From the NCBI GenBank assembly GCA_964461765.1, contig CAYWVS010000099.1, positions 1 through 8,165 of the forward strand: DNA of 8,165 nt, given 5' to 3'. Source of the stretch: JAVVUJ01 sp964461765. GTDB taxonomy: Bacteria; Bacillota; Clostridia; Peptostreptococcales; Anaerovoracaceae. A program made the position numbers and the translations under genes. The notes beneath the pieces were generated by a model. The model was not told where the DNA came from and searched no databases. It was given only the letters and a program-made list of their open reading frames with translations. Shown here piece by piece: positions 1-6,602 of the stretch; the first letter of the stretch is position 1, and every line of letters starts with the position of its first letter.

Positions 1-1464
1 GGAGTTGGTCAACAAGATGATTACCCTATCAATACCGATTCCCAGTCCTCCTGTAGGGGGCATACCCACTTCTAACGCGTTGACGAAATCTTCATCCATA
101 GGATGAGCTTCATCGTTTCCGTGCTCTAACTCAGCCTGCTGATCCTTAAATCTCTGTAGTTGATCAATAGGGTCGTTAAGCTCTGAGAACGCGTTGGCGA
201 TTTCCCAAGTATTGATATATGCCTCAAACCTTCTGGTAATACGTGGATCCTTGGGGTCTCTCTTTGCCAAAGGAGATACTTCTACAGGGTGCCCGGTGAT
301 AAAGATAGGCCCGTCCAAGTATTCCTCGCAGTATTCTTCAAATAAAGCACAAATAACATGACCTCTAGTCATCTTTTCATAATCTTCAATGTGATGTTTC
401 TTTGCCACAGCTCTGGCTTCTTCATCCGTATTGATTAGATCAAAATCTTCTCCCAACCATTTCTTTACGGCATCCTGCATGGAAAGTCTCTGCCAGGGAG
501 GTGTCAAGTCAAACTGCTTGCCCTGATACTCAATCTGCATAGTTCCCAATACGTTTTGAGCTACTGTTGCCACGCAGTTTTCTGTAATATCCATCATATC
601 TTCCATATTTCCATATGCCTGATAAAGCTCCATGGAGGTAAACTCCGGGTTATGGTTTCTGTCCATTCCTTCATTTCTGAACATCTTGCCCATTTCGTAA
701 ACTCTGTCAAATCCACCTACAATCAACCTTTTTAAGTATAATTCGTTAGAAATTCTCAAACGCATGTCAATATCTAAAGTGTTGTGATGTGTCACAAAGG
801 GTCTGGCGTTTGCTCCACCGGCAATGGTGGTTAAAATGGGTGTATCCACCTCTAAAAATCCCCTGCCCTCTAAAAACTTTTTAATTTCTTTTATCATTTT
901 GGAACGCAAAATAAAGGTGTTTCTCACATCGGGATTCATGATTAGATCTACATATCGCTGTCTATATCGGATCTCTGTGTCCTTTAAACCTTGAAATTTG
1001 TTAGGAAGTATTTGAAGAGATTTTGTTAGGAGCTTCACAACGGAAGCTTTTATGGATATTTCTCCATGCTTTGTTCTAAACACTTCACCCACTACCCCTA
1101 CAATATCGCCTATATCGTAGGTTATAAAGTATTCATACTCTTCAGGAGTAATGGCATCTTGACGCACATAGCACTGAATCCTACCTTCTTTATCCTGAAT
1201 ATCAATGAAGGAAGCTTTTCCCATTTGCCTTTTGGCCATGATCCTACCGGCCAACTGTACGGTTTGTCCTTCCATGGCTTCAAAGTTTTCTTTAATATTT
1301 TCACTGTAGTTCTTTACATCCCAAGTTTCCGTCAAAAATGGATTCCTACCGTCTTCTTGGAGCTTCTTTAATTTATCTCTTCTTATCTGCCGAAGTTCAT
1401 TTAAGCTTTCTTCCGAAATTTCAATTTCTTCCTCAATATTTAAGTTTTTTTCTTCTGTACTCAT
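1..1464 (-). CDS. lysS: Lysine--tRNA ligase, class II (3' end cut by window edge)
   Basis: Cytoplasmic enzyme that charges tRNA-Lys with lysine using ATP. I translated the minus strand from the ATG at 1464 to the window edge: 488 codons without a stop or frameshift. An acidic, charged N-terminal helix (about residues 1-45) precedes an OB-fold anticodon-binding domain (about 66-150, with VQLAGRIMAKR and FIDIQDKEGRIQCYV). The class II catalytic core follows: motif 1 around FLEVDTPIL (204-212), motif 2 FRNEGMDRNHNPEF (262-275), and motif 3 GGLGIGIDR (472-480) with its ATP-binding Arg480. The family is about 490-500 residues long, so only roughly a dozen C-terminal residues lie off the window. 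The start follows AGAGG at short spacing, 42 bp after greA, so the two are probably co-transcribed. An earlier ATG in the leader is out of frame and stops after five codons. Confidence 0.97.
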   Translation of the reverse strand, partial: MSTEEKNLNIEEEIEISEESLNELRQIRRDKLKKLQEDGRNPFLTETWDVKNYSENIKENFEAMEGQTVQLAGRIMAKRQMGKASFIDIQDKEGRIQCYVRQDAITPEEYEYFITYDIGDIVGVVGEVFRTKHGEISIKASVVKLLTKSLQILPNKFQGLKDTEIRYRQRYVDLIMNPDVRNTFILRSKMIKEIKKFLEGRGFLEVDTPILTTIAGGANARPFVTHHNTLDIDMRLRISNELYLKRLIVGGFDRVYEMGKMFRNEGMDRNHNPEFTSMELYQAYGNMEDMMDITENCVATVAQNVLGTMQIEYQGKQFDLTPPWQRLSMQDAVKKWLGEDFDLINTDEEARAVAKKHHIEDYEKMTRGHVICALFEEYCEEYLDGPIFITGHPVEVSPLAKRDPKDPRITRRFEAYINTWEIANAFSELNDPIDQLQRFKDQQAELEHGNDEAHPMDEDFVNALEVGMPPTGGLGIGIDRVIILLTNS

Positions 1465-1506
1465 TGGGCCCTCTTTCTCATTTTAATTGGCTTTCTTTGT
1501 AGTATT

Positions 1507-1980
1507 CTACTTGGATATTTTCATTACTTCATATTGTACTATTCCATCGGGAACTTGAATTTCTGCAACTTCTCCTACTTTTTTTCCCAAAAGACCTGAA
1601 CCCACAGCAGATTCGTTGGAAATCTTGCCCTCATAAGGATCTGCTTCTGCGGAGCCCACAATAATGAATTCCATAATTTCTCCGGATTGAAGTTCTTTTA
1701 CCTTCGCCTTTAATCCTATCGCCACTTGATTCTTGGGCATGTTTTTCTCATCTATGATTTTAGCTTTTCTCACCATATTTTCTAGCTTACTGATTCTCTC
1801 TTCTAACTCAGCTTGCTCATTTTTGGCAGAATCATATTCAGAGTTTTCGGAAATGTCTCCGTAAGAGATGGCCTCCTTGATTCTTTCCGCTACTTCTTTT
1901 CTTCTAACAGTAATTAATTCGTCCAGCTCTGCAACAGTTTTCTCGTATCCTTCTTTCGTTAAAAGTATCTCCTCTGTCAT
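1507..1980 (-). CDS. greA: Transcription elongation factor GreA
   Basis: Binds the RNA polymerase secondary channel and stimulates cleavage of backtracked transcripts, rescuing stalled complexes. The 157-residue length is normal for the family. Residues 1-75 form the N-terminal coiled coil. Its tip, YGDISENSEYDSAKNEQ (40-56), carries the conserved acidic pair Asp42 and Glu45, equivalent to Asp41 and Glu44 of the E. coli protein. Residues about 80-157 form the C-terminal FKBP-like domain, with VGSAEADPYEGKISNESAVG (108-127) followed by LLGKKVGE, a typical GreA signature. The ATG follows AAGGAGA at 1987-1993, a strong ribosome binding site. A promoter lies just upstream within the end of dusB, and lysS follows after 42 bp. 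Confidence 0.97.
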   Translation of the reverse strand: MTEEILLTKEGYEKTVAELDELITVRRKEVAERIKEAISYGDISENSEYDSAKNEQAELEERISKLENMVRKAKIIDEKNMPKNQVAIGLKAKVKELQSGEIMEFIIVGSAEADPYEGKISNESAVGSGLLGKKVGEVAEIQVPDGIVQYEVMKISK

Positions 1981-2036
1981 TGCTTTTCTCCTTTACATAT
2001 TTGCTATATTTTGTATTATAAGTATTCTGTTACTGA

Positions 2037-2064
2037 AATATTATGCTCGTACATGCGAAATATT
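2037..2064. repeat. Imperfect 28-bp dyad over the greA promoter -10 and start region
   Basis: The arms start with AATATT (2037-2042) and end with AATATT (2059-2064), centred on GTAC. By hand count 10 of 14 positions match in each half (AATATT, GC and GT match on both sides). It covers the distal part of the -10 box and the likely start site, where a repressor operator would sit; in RNA it could also form a weak leader hairpin. AT-rich composition makes chance symmetry plausible. Confidence 0.3.
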
Positions 2065-2090
2065 ATAAAGTATTATAATTACAAAGTCAA
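2062..2090 (-). promoter_or_regulatory. Sigma-A-like promoter for greA-lysS
   Basis: Reading the minus strand, TTGACT (2085-2090) is separated by exactly 17 bp from TATAAT (2062-2067). This is one mismatch from the -35 consensus and a perfect -10. Transcription would start near 2055, giving a leader of about 75 nt before the greA ATG at 1980. The -35 hexamer overlaps the last codons of dusB, so greA-lysS can be expressed independently of the coaX-dusB transcript. Seen in sequence; activity is inferred. Confidence 0.75.
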
Positions 2091-3041
2091 GAAAAGTTCA
2101 CGCACCTCTCGGGATGTCTTAGCTTGGTTTATTTTTCGCCTAATTTCTGTTGCTCCAGGGATACCCTTTAGATACCATCCAATATGCTTTCTCATTTCTC
2201 TGACGGCAATATTTTCTCCCTTTTCTTCAATCAACATATTAAAATGTTTATTTACAATATGCATTTTAATATCTATTGTAGGGCTTTCAGGCTTCACTTC
2301 TCCCTTCCATAAGGAAATAGCTTCTTTAAATATCCAAGGGTTTCCCATGGCACCTCTGGCAATCATGACGAAGTCACAGCCCGTTTCCTCTAGCATACTC
2401 ATTGCATCCTCCCCCGAAAAGATGTCGCCGTTGCCTATGACAGGAATGCCAATTCTTTGTTTTACCTCCTTGATAACGGACCAATCTGCCTTGCCTGAAT
2501 AGTACTGTTCCCTGGTTCTTCCATGAACTGCCACAGCACTTCCTCCTGCCGCTTCAATGGCTTGCGCCACCTCAACTGCATTGATGGTCTGATGATCCCA
2601 TCCAATTCTTATCTTTGCAGTTACGGGCTTTCCGGCATTTTCCACGGCTGTTTTAACTAGCCGATGTACTAACTCAGGATTCTTCAGCAATGCGGATCCC
2701 TCTCCATTTTTTACCACCTTGGGCACAGGGCAACCCATGTTGATGTCTAAGATTACATTCTCACAGCTTCTCAATTTTTCTGCGGTAAATGCTATAATAT
2801 CCGGCTCACATCCAAAAATCTGGAAAGCCACCGGCTTTTCTTCATCGTATATTTTTAATAGGCGTTTTGAATTTTCACCATTAAAATAAAGTCCCTTGCC
2901 GCTTACCATTTCTGAGTAAACTAACGAGGCACCTTCTTCCTTACAGATTCTTCTAAAAGAGGAGTCTGTGACCCCTGCTAAAGGAGCCAAAAAAAATGGA
3001 TTTTCTGGCTCTAAATTTCCAATTTTATTGATTTTTTTCAT
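2079..3041 (-). CDS. dusB: tRNA-dihydrouridine synthase (DusB/NifR3 family)
   Basis: FMN- and NADPH-dependent enzyme that reduces specific uridines in tRNA to dihydrouridine. The 320 residues match the family length. The TIM barrel begins with NPFFLAPLAGVTDSSFR (14-30), an FMN-binding strand and loop. Catalytic Cys104 lies in NMGCPVPKV (101-109), followed by KNGEGSALL. Lys143 in AKIRIGW and His173 in VHGRTREQ are the usual flavin and substrate contacts. GNGDIFSG (203-210) and ARGAMGNPW (228-236) bind the FMN phosphate. The helical C-terminal domain contains REMRKHIGWYLKG (281-293). The ATG at 3041 lies inside the end of coaX (17-bp overlap), and the only Shine-Dalgarno-like match, AAGG, is 14 nt upstream, so translation is probably coupled to coaX. 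DusB rather than DusA or DusC is chosen from overall resemblance to NifR3-type proteins. Confidence 0.95.
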   Translation of the reverse strand: MKKINKIGNLEPENPFFLAPLAGVTDSSFRRICKEEGASLVYSEMVSGKGLYFNGENSKRLLKIYDEEKPVAFQIFGCEPDIIAFTAEKLRSCENVILDINMGCPVPKVVKNGEGSALLKNPELVHRLVKTAVENAGKPVTAKIRIGWDHQTINAVEVAQAIEAAGGSAVAVHGRTREQYYSGKADWSVIKEVKQRIGIPVIGNGDIFSGEDAMSMLEETGCDFVMIARGAMGNPWIFKEAISLWKGEVKPESPTIDIKMHIVNKHFNMLIEEKGENIAVREMRKHIGWYLKGIPGATEIRRKINQAKTSREVRELFLTL

Positions 3042-3807
3042 AAATAAGTTGTAGACCTTCTAAAGTTAATAGTTTGTCAATGGCATCAATGCAGCTAATA
3101 CCGGGTTCGATGAGGGTGGCCAAGCCACCTGTTGCCACCACCTTGGGTTCTCTACCTGTGCCATCGACCTCAGATAGCTCTGCCTTCATCTTCTTTATGA
3201 TGAAGTCCACCATACCCATATGGCCATAAACCAGACCTGATTGCATGCTTTCGGGAGTATTGGTGCAAATCACATGTCCCGGTTCTTCCAAATCTACCCT
3301 TGGTAGTTTTGCTGTTTTTTCAAAAAGGGCGTCTGAGGAAATCTTCAAGCCCGGAGCTATGGTTCCCCCCAAATATTCGCTTTTAGAGGTAAGAGCACAA
3401 AATGTAGTGGCGGTTCCAAAGTCCACCAAAATAAGGGGTCCGCCGTATTTAGCCATACCGGCTACAGCATTGACAATACGGTCAGCACCCACTTGTTTTG
3501 GGTTATCATACTTTATAGTAAGGCCTGTCTTAAGATCATGATCTACTACTATAGGTCTTTTATTAAAATACTTTAAAGATAAATGCTGAAGAGTAAACAA
3601 TACGGAGGGAACCACTGTAGAAATAATGATATCCTTCACTTCTTTGGGATTTAGCTTTTCATATTCAAAAAGTTGATTTATCAACATTCCGTATTCATCC
3701 GCACTTTTTCTGGTATCTGTTTCCAAACGCCAATTTTGAATTAAATTGTCACCTTTGAAAACACCCAAGACAATGTTGGTATTCCCTACATCAAATGCCA
3801 ATAACAT
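3025..3807 (-). CDS. coaX: Type III pantothenate kinase
   Basis: Catalyses ATP-dependent phosphorylation of pantothenate, the first step of coenzyme A synthesis. Type III enzymes belong to the ASKHA fold and need a monovalent cation. The 260 residues match the family. Visible motifs are AFDVGNTN at the N-terminus (4-11; phosphate-binding loop with Asp6), GADRIVNAVA (107-116; catalytic Asp109), LVDFGTATTF (127-136; second phosphate-binding segment with Asp129), and GGTIAPGLKIS (147-157). The ATG at 3807 follows a strong AGGAGGG site at 3815-3821 with 7-nt spacing. Its 3' end overlaps dusB by 17 bp. Upstream, 124 bp separate it from mmdC with no clear terminator, so read-through from the mmd genes is possible. 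The methylmalonyl-CoA-type genes beside it also handle CoA esters, but a functional link is only an inference. Confidence 0.95.
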   Translation of the reverse strand: MLLAFDVGNTNIVLGVFKGDNLIQNWRLETDTRKSADEYGMLINQLFEYEKLNPKEVKDIIISTVVPSVLFTLQHLSLKYFNKRPIVVDHDLKTGLTIKYDNPKQVGADRIVNAVAGMAKYGGPLILVDFGTATTFCALTSKSEYLGGTIAPGLKISSDALFEKTAKLPRVDLEEPGHVICTNTPESMQSGLVYGHMGMVDFIIKKMKAELSEVDGTGREPKVVATGGLATLIEPGISCIDAIDKLLTLEGLQLIYEKNQ

Positions 3808-3931
3808 CTATAATCCCTCCTGCCTATCTTCAGCAAATCATATTTAATATTGTAATGTATTTTAGCCACTGCAACACTCGAGCGTCTTATCGCCTTTTTA
3901 CTGTATCAATTTCGTTCTGTACTAAATTGTC

Positions 3932-4333
3932 TTATTTTAAAGAAACAAGTAAATCTCCGGCATTAACGGCAGCACCTTTAGAAACAGGAATGCTGTCTAC
4001 TGTTCCTGCACTTGGAGCCGTAATTTCGTTTTCCATTTTCATGGCCTCTAAAATAAGCAAGATCTGTCCTTCTGCTACTGCATCTCCAACATTGACCTTA
4101 ATGTCTAAGATGGTACCGGGCATTGGGCATTCCACTCTTTGAGCACCGGCAGAAGGTGCCGATGGAGCTGGAGCGGCAGCAGGGGCAGGAGCCGGAGCAG
4201 CAGCCGGAGCGGCGGCAACAGGGGCAGCTACAACAGGGGCGGGAGCAGGAGCTGATGGTGTAGTACTTCCTCCCACTTCTTCCACTTCTACTGCATAAAC
4301 TGTTCCATTTACATTAATGTTATATTTTTTCAT
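3932..4333 (-). CDS. mmdC: Biotin carrier subunit of a biotin-dependent decarboxylase/carboxylase (MmdC-like)
   Basis: Mobile biotinyl carrier that takes the carboxyl group from the carboxyltransferase (MmdA) and delivers it to a second active site. Starting at the ATG at 4333 it has 133 residues. A short N-terminal strand region, MKKYNINVNGTVYAVEVEEV (1-20), is typical of gamma subunits. An Ala/Pro-rich flexible linker spans about 24-63. The biotinyl/lipoyl domain runs about 66-133, with CPMPGTILDIKVNVGD (69-84) and the biotinylation site EAMKMEN, whose target is Lys99. The frame is open further upstream to a TTG at 4348, but that TTG overlaps the ribosome binding site, so the ATG is preferred. 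The linker DNA is markedly GC-rich and repetitive compared with its neighbours, as expected from runs of GCN and CCN codons. It could also serve an acetyl-CoA or propionyl-CoA carboxylase; genomic context favours the decarboxylase. Confidence 0.9.
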   Translation of the reverse strand: MKKYNINVNGTVYAVEVEEVGGSTTPSAPAPAPVVAAPVAAAPAAAPAPAPAAAPAPSAPSAGAQRVECPMPGTILDIKVNVGDAVAEGQILLILEAMKMENEITAPSAGTVDSIPVSKGAAVNAGDLLVSLK

Positions 4334-4341
4334 CTCATTTT

Positions 4342-4346
4342 CCTCC
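4342..4346 (-). promoter_or_regulatory. Ribosome binding site deciding the mmdC start
   Basis: GGAGG on the minus strand lies 8 nt before the ATG at 4333, ideal spacing. The possible in-frame TTG at 4346-4348 immediately abuts or overlaps this site and has no site of its own, so it is not the start. Confidence 0.85.
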
Positions 4347-4375
4347 AAACATTTTATAACTTTAAAAATGTAGCC

Positions 4376-4455
4376 AATCAGGGCTTACTGAATATTTTTA
4401 ATCCACGGAATAACTCCTTACTCATTTGGAACGGAGTTATCCGGCAGCCCTCATT
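4376..4455. repeat. Nested inverted repeat in the mmdD-mmdC spacer
   Basis: Inner hairpin: ATAACTCC (4410-4417) pairs perfectly with GGAGTTAT (4433-4440) across a 15-nt loop, and GG/CC pairs extend it past a one-base bulge (arms 4407-4417 and 4433-4442). Outer arms: AATCAGGGCT (4376-4385) and AGCCCTCATT (4446-4455) pair at 9 of 10 positions, enclosing the inner hairpin with an asymmetric internal loop. The right outer arm reaches the mmdD stop codon. No U-run follows on the minus strand, so this is not a standard terminator. It may be an RNA processing or stability element that sets the ratio of carrier to the upstream subunits; that role is inference. Confidence 0.6.
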
Positions 4456-4898
4456 TATAGTCTTCTGCTGTCTATGGCATCCTTTGCTCCTGCCATACCC
4501 CACGCAGGGATATCACCGGAAGCTCTGTTAATCTTACGAATTACCAAGCGATTGGCAAACTCTTTGCCTTCTCCCGCCGCTATAGCAGCCATAATAACCG
4601 CTATCAATTCAGGGTTCATTTCCTGACTACCTGTTACAGGAGCAGCTACAGGTGCTTGGGACACTGCACTTACCACCTGAGTGCTTGCTGTTGAAACAGC
4701 GGGTTTTGGGGCACTTTGCTGCTGAGTTAACATTTTAGTCATTAATGCGATTACACCCCAAAGCAATATCAGTACTGCAAAGGTGATTCCCATACCCATT
4801 AACGTGGTAATCATTGCGCCTGAAATCTTTTCACCCACTGTTAATTGCTCATACAACTTTGGATCTGAGAAACGATCCATTAAGCCTAAATTATCCAT
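4455..4898 (-). CDS. mmdD: OadG-family small membrane subunit of a sodium-pumping decarboxylase (MmdD-like)
   Basis: Small membrane-anchored subunit that in oxaloacetate and methylmalonyl-CoA decarboxylases holds the peripheral carboxyltransferase against the membrane beta subunit. The 147 residues comprise a short polar N-terminus, one hydrophobic span (about 26-53, with GAMITTLMGMGITFAVLILL, typical of the OadG family), a Gln/Ala/Pro/Ser linker (about 58-92), and a C-terminal segment. That segment has MNPELIAVIMAAIAA (94-108) and ends in IPAWGMAGAKDAIDSRR, resembling the Trp-containing tail found in these subunits that binds the carboxyltransferase. The ATG at 4898 follows AGGAGGT at 4903-4909. 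It starts 22 bp after the mmdA stop, so the two are co-transcribed. Gamma (OadG) versus delta (MmdD) naming is uncertain; the symbol follows the mmdA context. Confidence 0.85.
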   Translation of the reverse strand: MDNLGLMDRFSDPKLYEQLTVGEKISGAMITTLMGMGITFAVLILLWGVIALMTKMLTQQQSAPKPAVSTASTQVVSAVSQAPVAAPVTGSQEMNPELIAVIMAAIAAGEGKEFANRLVIRKINRASGDIPAWGMAGAKDAIDSRRL

Positions 4899-4920
4899 TA
4901 TTACCTCCTAAGGGTCAAAT

Positions 4921-6462
4921 TTATAGTGGAATATTACCGTGCTTTTTGGCCGGCAAGGATTGTCTCTTGGATGCCAGCATATCAAAACCACTAATAATTC
5001 TCTGTCTGGAAGTTCTGGGGTCTATTACATCATCCACATATCCCAGTTCTGCCGCTCTATACGGATTGTTAAATTTCTCTTCATATTCCGCCACTTTTTC
5101 TTGACGTTTAGCAACGGGATCCGCTGCATTTTTAATATCATTTCTGAATACGATGTTAGCAGCACCTTCTGCACCCATTACGGCAATTTGTGCTGTTGGC
5201 CATGCCAGAACTAAATCCGCACCCAATTCCTTGTTACACATTCCGATATAAGCACCGCCGTAAGCTTTCCTCAAGATTAATGTAATCTTTGGAACGGTGG
5301 CTTCGCAATATGCGTAAAGCATCTTTGCTCCGGGTCTGATGATACCACCCGTTTCCTGGCCTACTCCGGGAAGGAATCCAGGAACATCTTCAATGGTAAG
5401 GAGAGGAATATTGAAGGCATCACATCTTCTGATAAAACGTGCGGCTTTGTCAGAAGCATTGATGTCCAAACAACCTGCTGCAATCTTTGGTTGGTTGGCA
5501 ATGACTCCTATGGATTCTCCATTTAACCTGATAAAGCAGGTGACCATATTTTTTGCATAATGTGGCATTACATCGTAATATTTTCCATTGTCAGCAATCT
5601 TTTTAATAACTTCATAAATATCATACGCCTTGTTTGGATTATCCGGAATGATGTCTGCAAATTCTGCAATAATCCTGTTTGGTTCATCTGAAACCTCAGA
5701 AGTAGGAGCCTTTTCCAAATTGTTGGATGGCATATAGGAAAGCAATTCTCTTACATCCAGTAAGGTTTGCTTATCATCTTTAGCCATAAAATGTGCTACC
5801 CCACTTTGAGAATTGTGGGTCATAGCTCCTCCTAAGGCTTCTGCGGAAATGTCTTCGCCTGTTACGGTTTTTATAACTTGAGGTCCTGTAATAAACATCT
5901 GACTGGTTTTATCAACCATAAAGATAAAGTCTGTAATAGCAGGGGAATATACCGCACCTCCTGCACAAGGACCCATAATAACGGAAATCTGTGGAATAAC
6001 ACCTGAGGAAATGGTATTATTGTAAAAAATCTTACCAAAACCTGAAAGGGCAGTTACACCTTCCTGAATTCTCGCACCACCGGAGTCATTTAATCCTATG
6101 ATTGGAGCGCCCATTTTTAGCGCCATGTCTTGAACTTTTACAATTTTTTCCGCATGGTATTCTCCCAAAGAACCTCCCAGCACGGTAAAGTCCTGAGCAT
6201 ATGCAAAAGCCAGTCTCCCATTGATATTTCCATAACCGGTTACTACACCATCCCCCGGTGCATGTTTTTCAGCCATATCGAAATTATTGCATCTATGGGA
6301 AACAAAAACATCCATCTCCACAAAAGTACCCTCATCAAAGAGAATGTCCATTCTTTCTCTTGCAGTAAGCTTTCCTTGCGCATGCTGCGCATCTATTCTC
6401 TTCTGTCCACCTCCAAGGGCGATCTGTTCTTTTTTGGAGAGCAGTTCCTCCAGCTTATTCAT
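4921..6462 (-). CDS. mmdA: Methylmalonyl-CoA decarboxylase alpha subunit / acyl-CoA carboxyltransferase
   Basis: Carboxyltransferase of the crotonase-like, PccB/MmdA family, moving a carboxyl group between an acyl-CoA (probably methylmalonyl-CoA) and carrier-bound biotin. Its 513 residues fit MmdA/PccB (about 510-520) and are too short for glutaconyl-CoA decarboxylase alpha (about 590). The N-terminal half has ARERMDILFDEGTFVEMD (34-51), NDSGGARIQEGV (125-136), and the first oxyanion-hole segment GPCAGGAVYSPAITDF (164-179). The C-terminal half has IEDVPGFLPGVGQE (357-370), GGIIRPGAKMLYAYCEATVP (372-391), and the second oxyanion segment RKAYGGAYIGM (398-408). It also has WPTAQIAVMGAEGA (421-434), and it ends with the family tail KHGNIPL. 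Substrate cannot be settled from these motifs, but the adjacent OadG-type and biotin subunits favour a decarboxylase over propionyl-CoA carboxylase. The ATG at 6462 follows AGGAGG at 6470-6475; it is the first gene behind a likely promoter. Confidence 0.9.
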   Translation of the reverse strand: MNKLEELLSKKEQIALGGGQKRIDAQHAQGKLTARERMDILFDEGTFVEMDVFVSHRCNNFDMAEKHAPGDGVVTGYGNINGRLAFAYAQDFTVLGGSLGEYHAEKIVKVQDMALKMGAPIIGLNDSGGARIQEGVTALSGFGKIFYNNTISSGVIPQISVIMGPCAGGAVYSPAITDFIFMVDKTSQMFITGPQVIKTVTGEDISAEALGGAMTHNSQSGVAHFMAKDDKQTLLDVRELLSYMPSNNLEKAPTSEVSDEPNRIIAEFADIIPDNPNKAYDIYEVIKKIADNGKYYDVMPHYAKNMVTCFIRLNGESIGVIANQPKIAAGCLDINASDKAARFIRRCDAFNIPLLTIEDVPGFLPGVGQETGGIIRPGAKMLYAYCEATVPKITLILRKAYGGAYIGMCNKELGADLVLAWPTAQIAVMGAEGAANIVFRNDIKNAADPVAKRQEKVAEYEEKFNNPYRAAELGYVDDVIDPRTSRQRIISGFDMLASKRQSLPAKKHGNIPL

Positions 6463-6504
6463 ACAAATTCCTCCTTATTTTAAAATGCGGTAATATATAG
6501 CATT

Positions 6505-6533
6505 AATATAACTTATAATAATTCAGTTTTCAA
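6505..6533 (-). promoter_or_regulatory. Candidate sigma-A promoter for mmdA-mmdD-mmdC
   Basis: On the minus strand TTGAAA (6528-6533) is followed after exactly 17 bp by TATATT (6505-6510), each one mismatch from consensus. Transcription would start near 6498, about 35 nt before the mmdA ATG. The spacer is very AT-rich, so other -10-like hexamers exist, including TATATA preceded by TG at about 6493-6500, but this pair has the best combined match and spacing. Confidence 0.6.
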
Positions 6534-6544
6534 TAAACATTTCA

Positions 6545-6556
6545 ATTGTATACAAT
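6545..6556. promoter_or_regulatory. Perfect 12-bp palindrome upstream of the mmdA promoter (candidate operator)
   Basis: ATTGTATACAAT is fully self-complementary and lies 11 bp upstream of the proposed -35, centred about 50 bp before the likely start. From general knowledge, TTGTATACAA-like sites are similar to operators bound by GntR/FadR-type dimers. No regulator gene is in the window. Its placement would suit an activator or an upstream repressor; the function is inference. Confidence 0.4.
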
Positions 6557-6569
6557 ATTTTTCATTTGC

Positions 6570-6602
6570 AAAAGCGATAGTTATTGTTCAAATAACTATC
6601 GC
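6570..6602 (-). terminator. Rho-independent terminator after ftsH
   Basis: A perfect 12-bp stem (6574-6585 with 6591-6602; minus strand GCGATAGTTATT, loop TGAAC, AATAACTATCGC) is followed by four U residues on the minus strand. It lies 23 bp beyond the ftsH stop. The U-run is short and the stem AT-rich in the middle, so some read-through into mmdA is possible. No T-run follows on the plus strand, so it is one-directional. Confidence 0.85.

Noticed and set aside
2015..2020. Second TATAAT on the minus strand, closer to greA
   Set aside because: The hexamer 17 bp upstream is TAATAT, a poor -35, and the start would leave a very short leader over the ribosome site. The pair at 2062-2090 is far better.
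2011..2502. Long plus-strand open frame antisense to dusB and the greA leader
   Set aside because: It lies opposite a clearly coding dusB, has no ribosome binding site I can see, and its translation resembles no family. It is a shadow frame.
3808..3931. Possible terminator or coaX promoter in the mmdC-coaX spacer, including a weak CAATTT/AAATTG stem at 3907-3929
   Set aside because: The stem is six AT-rich pairs with an 11-nt loop and no U-run after it. TACAAT- and TATGAT-like -10 boxes are present, but none has an acceptable -35 at 16-18 bp. I see nothing here I can support.
4140..4280. GC-rich repetitive tract as a possible tandem repeat or foreign insert
   Set aside because: It encodes the Ala/Pro linker of the biotin carrier, a normal feature of these proteins. 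Codon needs explain the composition.
4921..6462. Glutaconyl-CoA decarboxylase alpha or acetyl-CoA carboxylase beta as identity
   Set aside because: GcdA is about 75 residues longer, and bacterial AccD is about 300 residues with a zinc finger. Length and the KHGNIPL tail fit MmdA/PccB.
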